A stretch of 64,000 nucleotides of DNA from Aureimonas flava (GTDB lineage: Bacteria; Pseudomonadota; Alphaproteobacteria; Rhizobiales; Rhizobiaceae): contig NZ_QYRN01000003.1 of NCBI RefSeq assembly GCF_003583935.1, forward strand, positions 310,001 through 374,000, in the 5' to 3' direction. Below are positions 9,690 through 20,565 of this stretch, one piece after another (the stretch's first letter is position 1; every line of letters starts with the position of its first letter). Made by a program: the position numbers and the translations under genes. A model generated the notes under the pieces. The model did no database searches, was not told the origin of the DNA, and was given only the letters and a program-made list of their open reading frames with translations.

Positions 9690-10307
9690 ATGATCACGAT
9701 CCACGGAATGCACGACAGCGGCAACTGCTACAAGCCGCGCCTCCTGATGGCCCTTCTCGGCCGTCCGTTCCGTCACGGCGAGGTCTCGGCGCGCGACGGC
9801 TCCACCCGCACGCCGGCGTTCCTGGCGCGCAACCCCGCCGGGCAATGCCCGCTCCTGGAGCTGGAGGACGGCCGCGTTCTCGCCGAATCCAACGCCATCC
9901 TCGTCCATCTCGCGGAAGGCTCGCCGTTCCTGCCGGTGGAGGCGTTCGAGCGGGCGCAGACCCTGCGCTGGATGTTCTTCGAGCAGAACCAGCACGAGCT
10001 GAACCTTGCCGTGCGCCGTTCGCTCGTCGTCTATCCGGAGCGCGCGGCAGCCGCCACGCACGAGCGCATGGCGCTGACGCTCGAAGGCGGCACCCGCGTC
10101 CTCGGCGTGATGGAGACGCACCTCACGTCGGCGCCCTTCTTCGGCGGCACGGCGCCGACCGTCGCCGACATCGCGCTCTATCCCTACACGGCGAGCGCCC
10201 CCGAGGGCGGCTTCGACCTCGTGCCGTTCCCCGCCGTCCAGTCCTGGCTCGCGCGCATCGAGGGACTTCCCGGCTTCCGCCCGCGCGAGTGGCTGCCGAC
10301 GGCCTGA
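9690..10307 (+). CDS. glutathione S-transferase family protein
   Basis: The 205-residue protein has a thioredoxin-like GST N-domain starting 'MITIHGMHDSGNCYKPRLL', with the Ser/Asn/Cys cluster where many bacterial GSTs bind the glutathione thiol, the conserved 'LAESNAILVHLAEGS' glutathione-site segment near residue 70, and an all-helical C-domain with the 'PTVADIALYPYT' capping motif. GSTs conjugate or reduce electrophiles and peroxides in the cytoplasm. The ATG at 9690 places the first beta strand correctly. The gene is divergent from aatA. The substrate is unknown. Confidence 0.88.
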   Translation: MITIHGMHDSGNCYKPRLLMALLGRPFRHGEVSARDGSTRTPAFLARNPAGQCPLLELEDGRVLAESNAILVHLAEGSPFLPVEAFERAQTLRWMFFEQNQHELNLAVRRSLVVYPERAAAATHERMALTLEGGTRVLGVMETHLTSAPFFGGTAPTVADIALYPYTASAPEGGFDLVPFPAVQSWLARIEGLPGFRPREWLPTA

Positions 10308-10316
10308 CACGAAGAA

Positions 10317-10340
10317 ACCCGCGCCGTTGCCGGCGCGGGT
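10317..10340. terminator. bidirectional terminator between GST and PRC-barrel genes
   Basis: ACCCGCGCCG (10317-10326) pairs with CGGCGCGGGT (10331-10340) around TTGC, between convergent genes. An A-rich left flank gives a T-rich tail for the minus-strand gene. Confidence 0.7.
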
Positions 10341-10365
10341 CTCTCGTCGGCCCTGCGGGCGTCGA

Positions 10366-10845
10366 TCAGCTGTGGTCGGGGAAGAGCGTGTCGAGGTCGG
10401 TGTCGGGCGCCGAGGTCAGGATCTCGCGCGTCAGGCTCGGCGCGTTGATGCGCATCGAATTGCCTTCCATGACCATCTGCAGCTCGCTGAAGTTCACGAG
10501 CACGTCCTTCTCGCCGATGCCGAGGAAACCGCCGACCTCGATCACGGCCGCCGCGACCGTGCCGTCCGAGTTGATCACGAAATCCTCGATCTCGCCGATC
10601 TTCTCGTTGTTGGCGCCGTAGACGTCCTTGTCGTCGAGGTCGCTGGCGAGGTGGCTCATGGCCATCTGGCCGGACGCAGGCGGCTGCACCGTGTAGAACG
10701 GACCGCCGGCGGCGCCGGCCGCGGGCGTCGCGGTCGCCGTGGCGGGCGCCATCGCGCCTTCCGTCGTCGTGGTGGTCGAGGTCTGCGCGAGAGCGACGCC
10801 GCCCATCAGCGTTGCCAGGCCGGCGGCGAGAACGAAGGACTTCAT
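10366..10845 (-). CDS. secreted PRC-barrel domain protein
   Basis: The 159-residue protein begins with a signal peptide ('MKSFVLAAGLATLMGGVALAQ') followed by a Thr/Ala-rich linker and a PRC-barrel domain covering about residues 60-140 ('DKDVYGANNEKIGEIEDFVI', then 'VGGFLGIGEKDVLVNF'). Such periplasmic PRC-barrel proteins are common in Hyphomicrobiales, often stress-linked, with no defined biochemical role. The start at 10843-10845 is preceded by AGAGG at good spacing; an ATG 10 codons upstream would spoil the signal peptide. It is convergent with the GST gene. Confidence 0.85.
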   Translation of the reverse strand: MKSFVLAAGLATLMGGVALAQTSTTTTTEGAMAPATATATPAAGAAGGPFYTVQPPASGQMAMSHLASDLDDKDVYGANNEKIGEIEDFVINSDGTVAAAVIEVGGFLGIGEKDVLVNFSELQMVMEGNSMRINAPSLTREILTSAPDTDLDTLFPDHS

Positions 10846-10961
10846 GGACAAACCTCTTTGTCTGATATGTGCCACGGCCGCCTGTATGAGCGGCCGATCT
10901 GCCTGCTAAAGTCCGCCGCCGCCGTTCGGTTCCGCTGCATCGCAAAAGCGTGTGCGTCCGG

Positions 10962-11984
10962 TCAGGCTTTCGGCCAGAGGAGCGGCCAGCTCTCCGGGTC
11001 GCCCTCGCCGTCGCAGTCCTGCTTCTCGCGCGCCTCCACGAGAACCAGCGCGCCGGCCTGCGCGTCGATGCGCCAGGTGGCGGTCCGCCCGCAGTCGCCG
11101 AGGCCCCGCCCCTTCATGAGGGACCAGAGGTGGTCGCCCGAGAAGTCGACGTTCCAGACCGTCAGGTCGGCCGTCGGTCCGTCCGCCGTCATCGTGGCGA
11201 GGGGCACCGCGTCGGCGAGGTTCTCGCCGGCGGTGTAGCTGTAGAGGCGCGATGGGTAGTTGTAGGCGCCCGGCATGCCGCAGGCGAGCACGAACAGGCG
11301 CGTGTCCGCACCGAAGGGAACGGAGAAGCCGAGATTGCCGTAGGTGCCGTCCTCGTCCCGTTCGGCGCAGCCGCCGGCGCCCTGCCAGAGCGCGCGCACC
11401 GGCGCGGGGAGATCGTCCGCCGTGGCGACGTCCGCCGGCAGCGCCGCGCGGTCGGGAAGAGGCTTGTCGCCCCGGTCGGTCAGCGCCGTCCGCGTGCCGA
11501 TCCGTCCCTGGTCGTCGTCCATCTTGCGCAGGGCCGCGACGAGGCCGGACAGGGAAAAGCGCTGAGAGACGGCCCGGTCGCCGATCCGCGTCGACACCTC
11601 CACCGCCTCCCCGTCCCGCAGCTTCGGCAGGAGCGCGGTCCGCACGCCCTCCGCCGAGGCCGCGACCTCGTCGCCCGTCGTCGCCGCAAAGGCGGAGGCC
11701 GGGAGGCTCAGCGCCTCCGTCCCGTCGACGCGGAACACGACGTCGCCGGCCGGCCGCGCCTCGCCGACGACCCACAGCGTGAGCCGCAGGGGGGCGTCGG
11801 CGGCGGCGTCCCGCTCCAGGCCGAAGGCGGTGATGCCTTCGCTCGCCGCGGCAAAGGTCTGCGCGTCGCATCGCAGGCCCGGCGTGCAGGACAGGGCCCA
11901 GTCGCGGAACGAGCCGCCGGTCTGCGCATGGGCCGAGGTCGCGGCGGCCAGCAGGCCGACGCAGGCGAGAAGGCTTGGTCGCAT
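10962..11984 (-). CDS. secreted DUF1176-like protein
   Basis: The 340-residue protein has a signal peptide ('MRPSLLACVGLLAAATSAHA') and then 'FRDWALSCTPGLRCDAQTF', the Cys-containing opening typical of DUF1176 / invasion-associated-locus-B-like proteins. Cysteine pairs elsewhere ('GCAERDEDG', 'LACGMPGAYNYPS', 'GDCGRTATW', 'KQDCDGEGDPES') suggest a disulfide-bonded periplasmic protein. No enzymatic motif is visible and the family has no settled function. The chosen start (11982-11984) is the first giving a clean signal peptide; the frame extends upstream without similarity. Confidence 0.7.
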   Translation of the reverse strand: MRPSLLACVGLLAAATSAHAQTGGSFRDWALSCTPGLRCDAQTFAAASEGITAFGLERDAAADAPLRLTLWVVGEARPAGDVVFRVDGTEALSLPASAFAATTGDEVAASAEGVRTALLPKLRDGEAVEVSTRIGDRAVSQRFSLSGLVAALRKMDDDQGRIGTRTALTDRGDKPLPDRAALPADVATADDLPAPVRALWQGAGGCAERDEDGTYGNLGFSVPFGADTRLFVLACGMPGAYNYPSRLYSYTAGENLADAVPLATMTADGPTADLTVWNVDFSGDHLWSLMKGRGLGDCGRTATWRIDAQAGALVLVEAREKQDCDGEGDPESWPLLWPKA

Positions 11985-12091
11985 GGAGGGTCTCCGGGAA
12001 TGAAGCGGCCGAGCATGCCCCTGCCGCGGCGCGTCTGACAAGCCGGCATGGGCGCTGTAGGATACGGTCAGCACCACGGAGCCGCTGCGCG

Positions 12092-12487
12092 ATGAACGAT
12101 TCGACCGACATGCCCACCGGCGACCTCACGATCCGCGTCCAGGCCATGCCGGCCGACAGCAACGCGGCGGGCGACATCTTCGGCGGATGGGTGATGTCGC
12201 AGATGGACCTCGCGGCCGGGGTGCGCGGCGCCGAGCGGGCCGGCGGGCGCGTGGTCACGGCGGCGGTCCAGTCCCTGTCGTTCCGAAAGCCGGTGAAGAT
12301 CGGCGACACGCTCTGTGTCTACGCCCGCATCGACAAGGTGGGGCGAACCTCGGTCACGCTGCATGTCGAGGCGTGGGCCCGCCGCTACCTGTCGCGCCGA
12401 CGCGAACTCGTCACCGAAGGCAGCTTCGTGATGGTGGCCCTGGATGCCACCGGCAAGCCGTCGCCGATCCCGCCCGAGCTGGACTGA
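12092..12487 (+). CDS. acyl-CoA thioesterase (YciA-like hot-dog fold)
   Basis: This 131-residue protein carries the single hot-dog domain of YciA/BACH thioesterases, which hydrolyse acyl-CoA to free acid and CoA. Diagnostic segments are 'MPADSNAAGDIFGGWVMSQMDLA' read in two parts around Asn/Asp (residues 19-41), and 'SFRKPVKIGDTLCVYARI' in the following strands. The start is the ATG at 12092, giving the family's usual length. It runs divergently from the DUF1176 gene, 107 bp away, and converges on the Asp/Arg-rich gene. Confidence 0.87.
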   Translation: MNDSTDMPTGDLTIRVQAMPADSNAAGDIFGGWVMSQMDLAAGVRGAERAGGRVVTAAVQSLSFRKPVKIGDTLCVYARIDKVGRTSVTLHVEAWARRYLSRRRELVTEGSFVMVALDATGKPSPIPPELD

Positions 12488-12505
12488 CGACGGCCGGGCC
12501 GCGAA

Positions 12506-12529
12506 GGCGCCCTTCCGGGGAAGGGCGCC
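12506..12529. terminator. terminator-like hairpin between convergent genes
   Basis: GGCGCCCTT (12506-12514) pairs with AAGGGCGCC (12521-12529) around a 6-base loop. No T run. Confidence 0.45.
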
Positions 12530-12536
12530 AGCGAGA

Positions 12537-13241
12537 TCAGTTGGCCGGGGGCGGCGGCGGCGGCGGAGCGTCGCCGGACGGCGGCGGCGGAGGCGGTGCG
12601 TCGGCACCTCCCGCCGGCGGGGTCACGAGGTCGGCCGGCGGCGGCGGGACCTGCGAGACGGGGCCGCCAGGCCCACCGGGACCGCCCGGACCGCGGGGTC
12701 CGGCGCGCACCATCTCGCTCGCGGAGTCCAGGATCGGCCCGGCCGCCTCGACGCAGCGGGCGAAGGCCTCGTCGCCGCATTCGACGCGGATGGTCTGCCC
12801 CGGTCCGAGGTTGATCTCGAAACCGGCCCGCGGCGGCGGGGGCGGCGGCGGCGGTCCGCGACGGCCGTCGGGGCCGCCTCGGCCGTGCATGCGGGGCCCG
12901 CGATCGCCGCGATCCATGTCGCGACCGCCGCGCTCGCCGCGATCCCGGTCGCGCATCTCGGCGCGGTCGCGGTCGCGGTCGCGATCCTTGTCGTCGTCCT
13001 TCTTCCGGTCGCGCGGGCCGTCGTCGTCCTTCCGGTCGCGGGGGCCGTCATCGTCGTCGCGACGGTCGCGGTCGAGCGCCCAGCGGTCGCCGTGGCGCAT
13101 GTCGCGCATCGGCGGGTCGCCGCGGTCGTCGCCACGGTCGGCGTTCTCGTAACGGTCGCCGTAGTCGTCGGAATCCTGTGCGTGCGCCATGGGCGCCGTG
13201 GTGGCCAGAAGGACGGCCACGAGGGTCAGGGGCTTCAGCAT
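12537..13241 (-). CDS. secreted low-complexity Asp/Arg-repeat and Pro-rich protein
   Basis: The 234-residue protein starts with a signal peptide ('MLKPLTLVAVLLATTAPMAHA'). Residues about 23-115 are an alternating acidic/basic tract built on Asp-Arg and Asp-Asp-Gly-Pro-Arg-Asp-Arg-Lys units; then comes a Gly/Pro stretch with eight consecutive Pro. A small possibly folded segment near residues 145-185 holds two Cys ('GQTIRVECGDEAFARCVEA'), and the C-terminus returns to Gly-Pro and poly-Pro repeats. I recognise no family. The Cys-containing core resembles periplasmic proteins sensed by length repeats, but no function can be given. The tandem GGTCGC repeats at DNA level make length variation likely. 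Confidence 0.72.
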   Translation of the reverse strand: MLKPLTLVAVLLATTAPMAHAQDSDDYGDRYENADRGDDRGDPPMRDMRHGDRWALDRDRRDDDDGPRDRKDDDGPRDRKKDDDKDRDRDRDRAEMRDRDRGERGGRDMDRGDRGPRMHGRGGPDGRRGPPPPPPPPRAGFEINLGPGQTIRVECGDEAFARCVEAAGPILDSASEMVRAGPRGPGGPGGPGGPVSQVPPPPADLVTPPAGGADAPPPPPPSGDAPPPPPPPAN

Positions 13242-13368
13242 CAACGTATCCTGTGCCAGGCGGTGCGGCGGCATACCGCACCAGCCCCCAAACGTGCCCC
13301 GGACGGTTTCGTTGCCTGGAAACGATCCTTCGTCCGGCCGTCCTCGAAGAGCCCGGCGAGACGGGGGG

Positions 13369-14562
13369 CTACTTGCAGACCGGCCGCAGACGGACCTTGG
13401 AATCGAGGTGCAGGTGGTCGACATGGGCGCGGTTGTAGCCCGGCCCCAGCACCGTGCCGAAATGGCGGCAGCTCGCGCGCCGGATCTGGTTCTGGAAAGG
13501 CTTCTCGCGCCAGGCGAACGGGCCCTTGGGCTCGACCTTCACCACCGACCCGTCCCCGAAGCGGAAGCCGCCGACGTCCAGCGCGTTGCCGCCCGCGTGC
13601 TCGGAGATGGTGCGCGAGCCCGCGATGCGCGAGCAGCGATAGGACGACAGGTTGATCAGGGCCGTCGGCTGCTTCCACAGCTTCCAACGCGCCGCCGGCT
13701 TCACGTCGTCGCGCAGCCAGCGGGCGACGTTGAGCGCGGTGCGGCAGTTGAGCGTGGCGGGCGGCGACATGGCGATGCCCTTCAGCGCCACGGTGACGCG
13801 GACGGGATCGTCGATGCCGCAGCTCCGGCCCGACGACACGGGCGACAGGTCGGTGAAGCGCACGCCCAGCTTGCGCAGCTCGCGCCGGCACATGGCTTCG
13901 GACTGGGCCATCGGACGGTAGCCGCTCGGCGTCTCGCTTTCCAGGGCGCCGCGCGGCGGCCTGGCGATCGGCGACAAGGGGCGGTCGCCGCCGAGCGAGG
14001 CCCAGCTCGGGACCGTGCTCCGGCGCTCGGGCGCCCGCTTCGGCGCGGGTTCGGGCGGCGCGGCCGCCTCCGGCTCGGTCAGCCCTTCCCACGGGTCGAA
14101 GGTGCTGTCCGGCATCTCGGCCGAGGGCAGAGCGCCGCCGTCGTCGATCTCGCGCGGCGCGGCGAGCGGCTCCAGCGCCGCCTCCTGCAAGGCGGGGGGC
14201 GCCGCCTCCTGCACCGGATAGGTCCGGCCGTAGTCGCCCGGCCCCCGCTCGGGCGTCGGCAGGGGCGCTGGCGCGGGCGCGGCGTAGACGGGCTCGGGTC
14301 GGGCGGGCTCGGGATCGGCGGCGGAAGGGCTCGGCGCATAGGCGGGCATCTCGCCGCCGGGCACCGGCGCGGGCGGCACCGGTCCGCCCCAGACGAGCCG
14401 CGCCCCGGTCTGCGGGTCGCGCGCCGCGGGCAAGCCGCCGGGAATGTCTGCGGGCGGGATCGGCTTGAAATCCATCGCCCGGAGGGGGCGGTCGGCGCTC
14501 GCCGCCGCATACACGGCGACGGCGAGCGTGACGATACGCCATCCGGTTCGACTCGATACCAT
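13369..14562 (-). CDS. extensin-like C-terminal domain protein (secreted)
   Basis: The 397-residue protein has an N-terminal hydrophobic signal-like segment (residues 8-22), a long Pro/Ala/Glu-rich linker up to about residue 215, and an extensin_C (PF06904-type) domain with four or more Cys: 'AMCRRELRKLGVRFTDL', 'GRSCGIDDPVRV', 'TLNCRTALNVARWL' and the signature 'SRTISEHAGGNALDVGGF' with 'HFGTVLGPGYNRAHVDHLHLD' split over the end. The His/Asp set (SEHxxGxALDV and HVDHLH) resembles zinc DD-peptidases of the VanY/MepA type, so a peptidoglycan role is plausible. Bacterial members are uncharacterised. The start at 14562 gives the signal segment. Confidence 0.85.
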   Translation of the reverse strand: MVSSRTGWRIVTLAVAVYAAASADRPLRAMDFKPIPPADIPGGLPAARDPQTGARLVWGGPVPPAPVPGGEMPAYAPSPSAADPEPARPEPVYAAPAPAPLPTPERGPGDYGRTYPVQEAAPPALQEAALEPLAAPREIDDGGALPSAEMPDSTFDPWEGLTEPEAAAPPEPAPKRAPERRSTVPSWASLGGDRPLSPIARPPRGALESETPSGYRPMAQSEAMCRRELRKLGVRFTDLSPVSSGRSCGIDDPVRVTVALKGIAMSPPATLNCRTALNVARWLRDDVKPAARWKLWKQPTALINLSSYRCSRIAGSRTISEHAGGNALDVGGFRFGDGSVVKVEPKGPFAWREKPFQNQIRRASCRHFGTVLGPGYNRAHVDHLHLDSKVRLRPVCK

Positions 14563-14701
14563 CCGGCTGGCCTTTCACTTCCGCGAAACTCGAGCGGATG
14601 AGAGGGAGAGTAGGGCCGGCTTGGTCAACGAATGATGAATGCACGCCCGAAAATGCGCGCCGGATCGCCGCCGCCGGATCGCCGTCGAGCGCGGCGGCGG
14701 T

Positions 14702-15127
14702 ATCCGCGCGCGGATCCGTTCCGAAGCGGCTGGCGCCCTTCCGACCACGCGACAGGCCGCATGCCGCGAAGATCCGGATCATGCCGACGAACGGCACGAA
14801 ACCGACGAGGCTCCACCAGCCGGACTGTCCCCAATCGTGCCGGCGCTTCGCCCGGATCCCCAGGGAGACGAAGACCGAAACGCCGACGCCCAGGATCGAA
14901 AGGCCCCGACTGCCTGCGGTCCGGCGTCCGGCATCGGGCGAGGCGACGACCAGACGCGTCGCGAGTTCGCCATTCCCGGCCCGCGTCACCGACGTGAACT
15001 GCGCTCGGGGGAGCAGCACGGCCGCGACGGTGACGACGAGCCACACGATCAGGGCGGCGATCCGGCACCACCTGCGGCCGATGCGGCCGTCGTGATCGAG
15101 CCGGAGAATCCGAGAGTCCCAGTCGGT
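14702..15127 (-). pseudogene. DUF805-like membrane protein without a usable start or stop
   Basis: In one minus-strand frame, after a TGA at 15128-15130, the translation reads '[19 protein letters not shown]', a hydrophobic helix, and later 'AKRRHDWGQSGWWSLVGF' and 'GRKGASRFGTDP', a good match to DUF805 proteins (small inner-membrane proteins with Gly-Arg-Ile-Gly-Arg start and an Arg-His-Asp-x-Gly-x-Ser-Gly-Trp-Trp motif). Between the stop and the first GTG (15044-15046), which lies after the conserved opening, there is no ATG, GTG or TTG. The frame then runs without a stop into the region antisense-independent but overlapping the extensin-like gene. It is either a decayed gene, a sequencing error or an unusual start (ATT at 15107-15109). 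Confidence 0.5.
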
Positions 15128-15264
15128 TCACCCTTCTGGTCGCGACGATCCCGATCCGCGCAGCCGGCGATGAACGCGCCCCTCGCCGCTTCCCGCGAAT
15201 TCGACGCGACCGCCCCGTTCGTTCCCCCTTTATTCCGCCCCCGTCGCGGCCCATATTCGGCCGC

Positions 15265-18249
<2,985 letters not shown>

Positions 18250-18276
18250 GTTTTCGCGATTTGTGGCGCCCAACTT

Positions 18277-19887
18277 TTACTCGCCATCGTGGTCGAAGTC
18301 TTCTCCAAAGTCAAAATCATTCGTCCTATCATCATCATAGCCATATCTAGTTCGACTAATCGCTCTTGACTTCCTTTCAGCAATCTTCTGCATGTGAGGT
18401 TCAAAGTCGATCAGCCTGATATTTTTTTCAGCCAAATGAGTAAAGTGTTCGGAATACATTCCCGAAAATGATGCCTTGGAGTACCCTTCGGATCTAGCGA
18501 CGAGGTTTGTAAGCCAATTGGAATCGACGCTCGACAGGCCGCTTCCCAGAGAAAGCTTTGGCTTTCTTCTTAGTCGCCCATCAGAATTAGCCTTAATTAA
18601 GAACGACCTAACATGAGCGTTCTTGGACTTCGCCACCTCTTCAATCATTTCTCCCGGGACTTCAATTTTACAAACCATCATCAACCAAAGCATCCAAAGG
18701 ACTTCATGGTGATGATCAAAAGCCAAGCCTTGTCGAATGATAATCGATGCGACTGCTAACCAGCCTTCCTTATCTACATAACCGCCTCTAGCGAACCGTT
18801 TCGCCACCAGTAGGCAAGCGTAATCCACAGAATGCGGGTGCTTTTGAATTATTCTTTGTATATTTTTTTCAATATAGCCCCAATGCTCAGTCGCATAGAG
18901 CTTTTTCTCATCGAACGCCCGGAATAGCATTTTGATTGCGCTGTCGGACTTAGTTTCTCTTGCCGTGGATATGACTTCAGATATCGATCTCTCGATTTTT
19001 TCATGGCTTGAATAGCCATACAACAAAGAAGTATGATCCCTGACCCTCTGAGCCCACAAATCGTTGATTGGGTCTAGACTTGATATTATTCGAGTTTTAC
19101 TATCATTTACGTTAAGTTCATAAGACGAAAGTATCTCTCTGAGCGTTGAAAGGACTGACTGGGCATCATGTTCCGTTTGCAGACCTATATAGTAATCATC
19201 GACGTGCCTTACTGCACCTACAATCTTGTCCCCAACACGCCTCTCTATTTCCTGATCTAAATTCGCTAGAACAAATTCAGCGATCAATCTGAAGGCATCA
19301 GGACCAACCAACACACCTCTTGTATTTCCCCGCTGCCCATTCCTTACGTGGAAATCCAATGCATTGAATAGGTTTTTGGCGGAATTTGCATTCGTGTCAT
19401 CCTTGGACGCGTCAACTCCATGAGCTGCCCAAGATATCGAATGTGTGTAGATACTATGAAAGCACTGGGCAATATCAGCTTTTAATATAAAAGGAGCGTA
19501 TCTGATATTTTCTGACGTCTTCTTTGACAGCTCTGAAAGCGACGGCACCCTTACCGCTCTATCTTCAAATTCCTCCATCAGAGATGGCGTGCTTATTGAA
19601 TAAGAAGATTTTTTGTACTTCCTATCAAACAACTTCCAATTTTTCCATATGAAAGAAGACGTGTGAAAATACGATACTATATTTGGCGTTCCAAAATATC
19701 TTCTACTTCCATCGTGTTTTGTTCCATTATATCGTGAAAAATCAGACTTCCTTTCAAAAAATTTCTGACTGTCAAGGTGCGAAACCAAGCCCGTAAATGC
19801 ACGTTTGGCATCTTTTGATACGAAACAGGGCGGCAAAGTCTCTGGATAAAGCCCTAGATTTATCAAGTGAAATCGCGACTTCATCAT
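18277..19887 (-). CDS. Abi/DRT-like ('unknown group') reverse transcriptase
   Basis: The 536-residue protein has an N-terminal 'LGLYPETLPPCF' segment, then RT motifs: A 'FILKADIAQCFHSIY' (Asp138), B-like 'GNTRGVLVGPDAFRLIAEF' (187-205), C 'VRHVDDYYIG' (catalytic Asp230 and Asp231) and D 'LNVNDSKTRI' (Lys264). All catalytic residues are present. Residues about 275-480 look all-helical, like the alpha-repeat domains of Abi/UG reverse transcriptases, and there is no group II intron maturase, retron-type tail or nitrilase domain. Relatives defend against phage (DRT systems, AbiA/AbiK). The class cannot be fixed by eye. The start at 19885-19887 (Met-Met) has GAAGGG at good spacing; longer TTG starts lack one. 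It is convergent with uvrB, 27 bp away. Confidence 0.88.
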   Translation of the reverse strand: MMKSRFHLINLGLYPETLPPCFVSKDAKRAFTGLVSHLDSQKFFERKSDFSRYNGTKHDGSRRYFGTPNIVSYFHTSSFIWKNWKLFDRKYKKSSYSISTPSLMEEFEDRAVRVPSLSELSKKTSENIRYAPFILKADIAQCFHSIYTHSISWAAHGVDASKDDTNANSAKNLFNALDFHVRNGQRGNTRGVLVGPDAFRLIAEFVLANLDQEIERRVGDKIVGAVRHVDDYYIGLQTEHDAQSVLSTLREILSSYELNVNDSKTRIISSLDPINDLWAQRVRDHTSLLYGYSSHEKIERSISEVISTARETKSDSAIKMLFRAFDEKKLYATEHWGYIEKNIQRIIQKHPHSVDYACLLVAKRFARGGYVDKEGWLAVASIIIRQGLAFDHHHEVLWMLWLMMVCKIEVPGEMIEEVAKSKNAHVRSFLIKANSDGRLRRKPKLSLGSGLSSVDSNWLTNLVARSEGYSKASFSGMYSEHFTHLAEKNIRLIDFEPHMQKIAERKSRAISRTRYGYDDDRTNDFDFGEDFDHDGE

Positions 19888-19948
19888 GCCGCCCTTCGCT
19901 GTCCTGATCTGATAAACGATCGTGCCGACGGCGAGGGAGCCTGTCAAT

Positions 19949-20049
19949 CTTGCCCAGGAATTTCGATGTGGCCAAGGAAACTACAATCTACCCACACCCA
20001 TATCGGGTAATACACTTTATTAGCAACTCTGCTTTAATTCCCTGGCAAG
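19949..20049 (-). ncRNA. possible structured RNA upstream of the reverse transcriptase
   Basis: On the transcribed strand CTTGCCAGGGAATT (20049-20036) can pair with AATTCCTGGGCAAG (19962-19949): 12 Watson-Crick pairs, one G-U and one A-G mismatch, enclosing 73 nt. Inside, ACCC and GGGT (19996-20008) form a small hairpin. The structure ends 61 bases before the RT start codon. Several DRT systems and retrons encode an essential RNA just upstream of the RT, so this could be the template RNA, or simply a leader hairpin. No promoter is clear. Confidence 0.35.
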
Positions 20050-20080
20050 TACATCCAAATTGCGACTACAATAAATCGTT

Positions 20081-20371
20081 TCACCAACGCCGATCCCGCC
20101 GCCGATCCTCCCTCTCCCACCGCCGCCTCTCCTCCCGCTCCCACCGCTGATCCGCCCGCTGCCGGCGCTCGTACCGCTCCTGACGCCGGATCTGATCCGG
20201 CCTCTGGAAGCCGCGCTCGCGGTTGATCCGGATCTGCGCGTCCACGCGGTCCTGCAGCCGCTGCTCCACCGCGTTGCGCGGCGGGCCGGAGGGCAGCACG
20301 AGGTCCTGCGCCGAGACCGGCAGGGCGGTGAGCGTCAGCGCGAGGGCGGAGAGGAGGAGGGTCGTCTTCAT
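20081..20371 (-). CDS. small secreted Arg/Glu-rich protein
   Basis: The 96-residue protein has a signal peptide ('MKTTLLLSALALTLTALPVSA', cleavage likely after AQ) and a mature part that turns into Arg/Glu/Asp/Trp repeats ('QRWEREERRRWEREDRRRD'). It is strongly charged and probably helical. No family is recognised. Its stop codon marks the right edge of the AT-rich island. It lies in a group of short exported proteins all on the minus strand. Confidence 0.7.
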   Translation of the reverse strand: MKTTLLLSALALTLTALPVSAQDLVLPSGPPRNAVEQRLQDRVDAQIRINRERGFQRPDQIRRQERYERRQRADQRWEREERRRWEREDRRRDRRW

Positions 20372-20565
20372 CGCAAGAGTTCCTCGATCGATGGGTCCCG
20401 GCCGGGAGCAGCCCGGGCGCCGGAACGGGTCATGGGAATGGCGGGCGTCGCATTGCCGGGCGCGGCGTTCGGCACGCACCGGAACGGCCGAGGGGCGCGG
20501 CGGCGGCCGAGCCCCCTCCCCGCGCCCCTCGGCGTCATGGCGAGCCGCCCGCGCGGGCGCCGAGC

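Larger units (their letters stand above)
18250..20080. other. AT-rich acquired island carrying a reverse transcriptase
   Basis: Base composition drops abruptly right after the uvrB stop codon (18249) and recovers at the stop codon of the next native gene (20081). Codons such as ATA, TTA and AGA are frequent inside and nearly absent outside. The island holds a single gene and about 190 bp of upstream sequence. No integrase, transposase, tRNA gene or clear flanking repeat is visible, so the insertion mechanism is unknown. Confidence 0.8.

Noticed and set aside
12900-13140. Repeats resembling a short tandem-repeat or CRISPR-like array
   Set aside because: The repeats are in-frame Asp-Arg codons of a secreted protein; there are no spacers of constant size and no cas genes.
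13241-15046. 601-codon minus-strand frame
   Set aside because: Only its first part (the DUF805-like segment) looks like protein; the rest is a shadow of the extensin-like gene in another frame.
15130-15264. LexA/SOS box upstream of uvrB
   Set aside because: I looked for GTTC-N7-GTTC and found only GTTCGTTCC, with wrong spacing.
18250-20080. Group II intron or classical retron
   Set aside because: There is no maturase or HNH domain, no intron domain V-like hairpin, and no clear msr-msd layout with a conserved branching guanosine.
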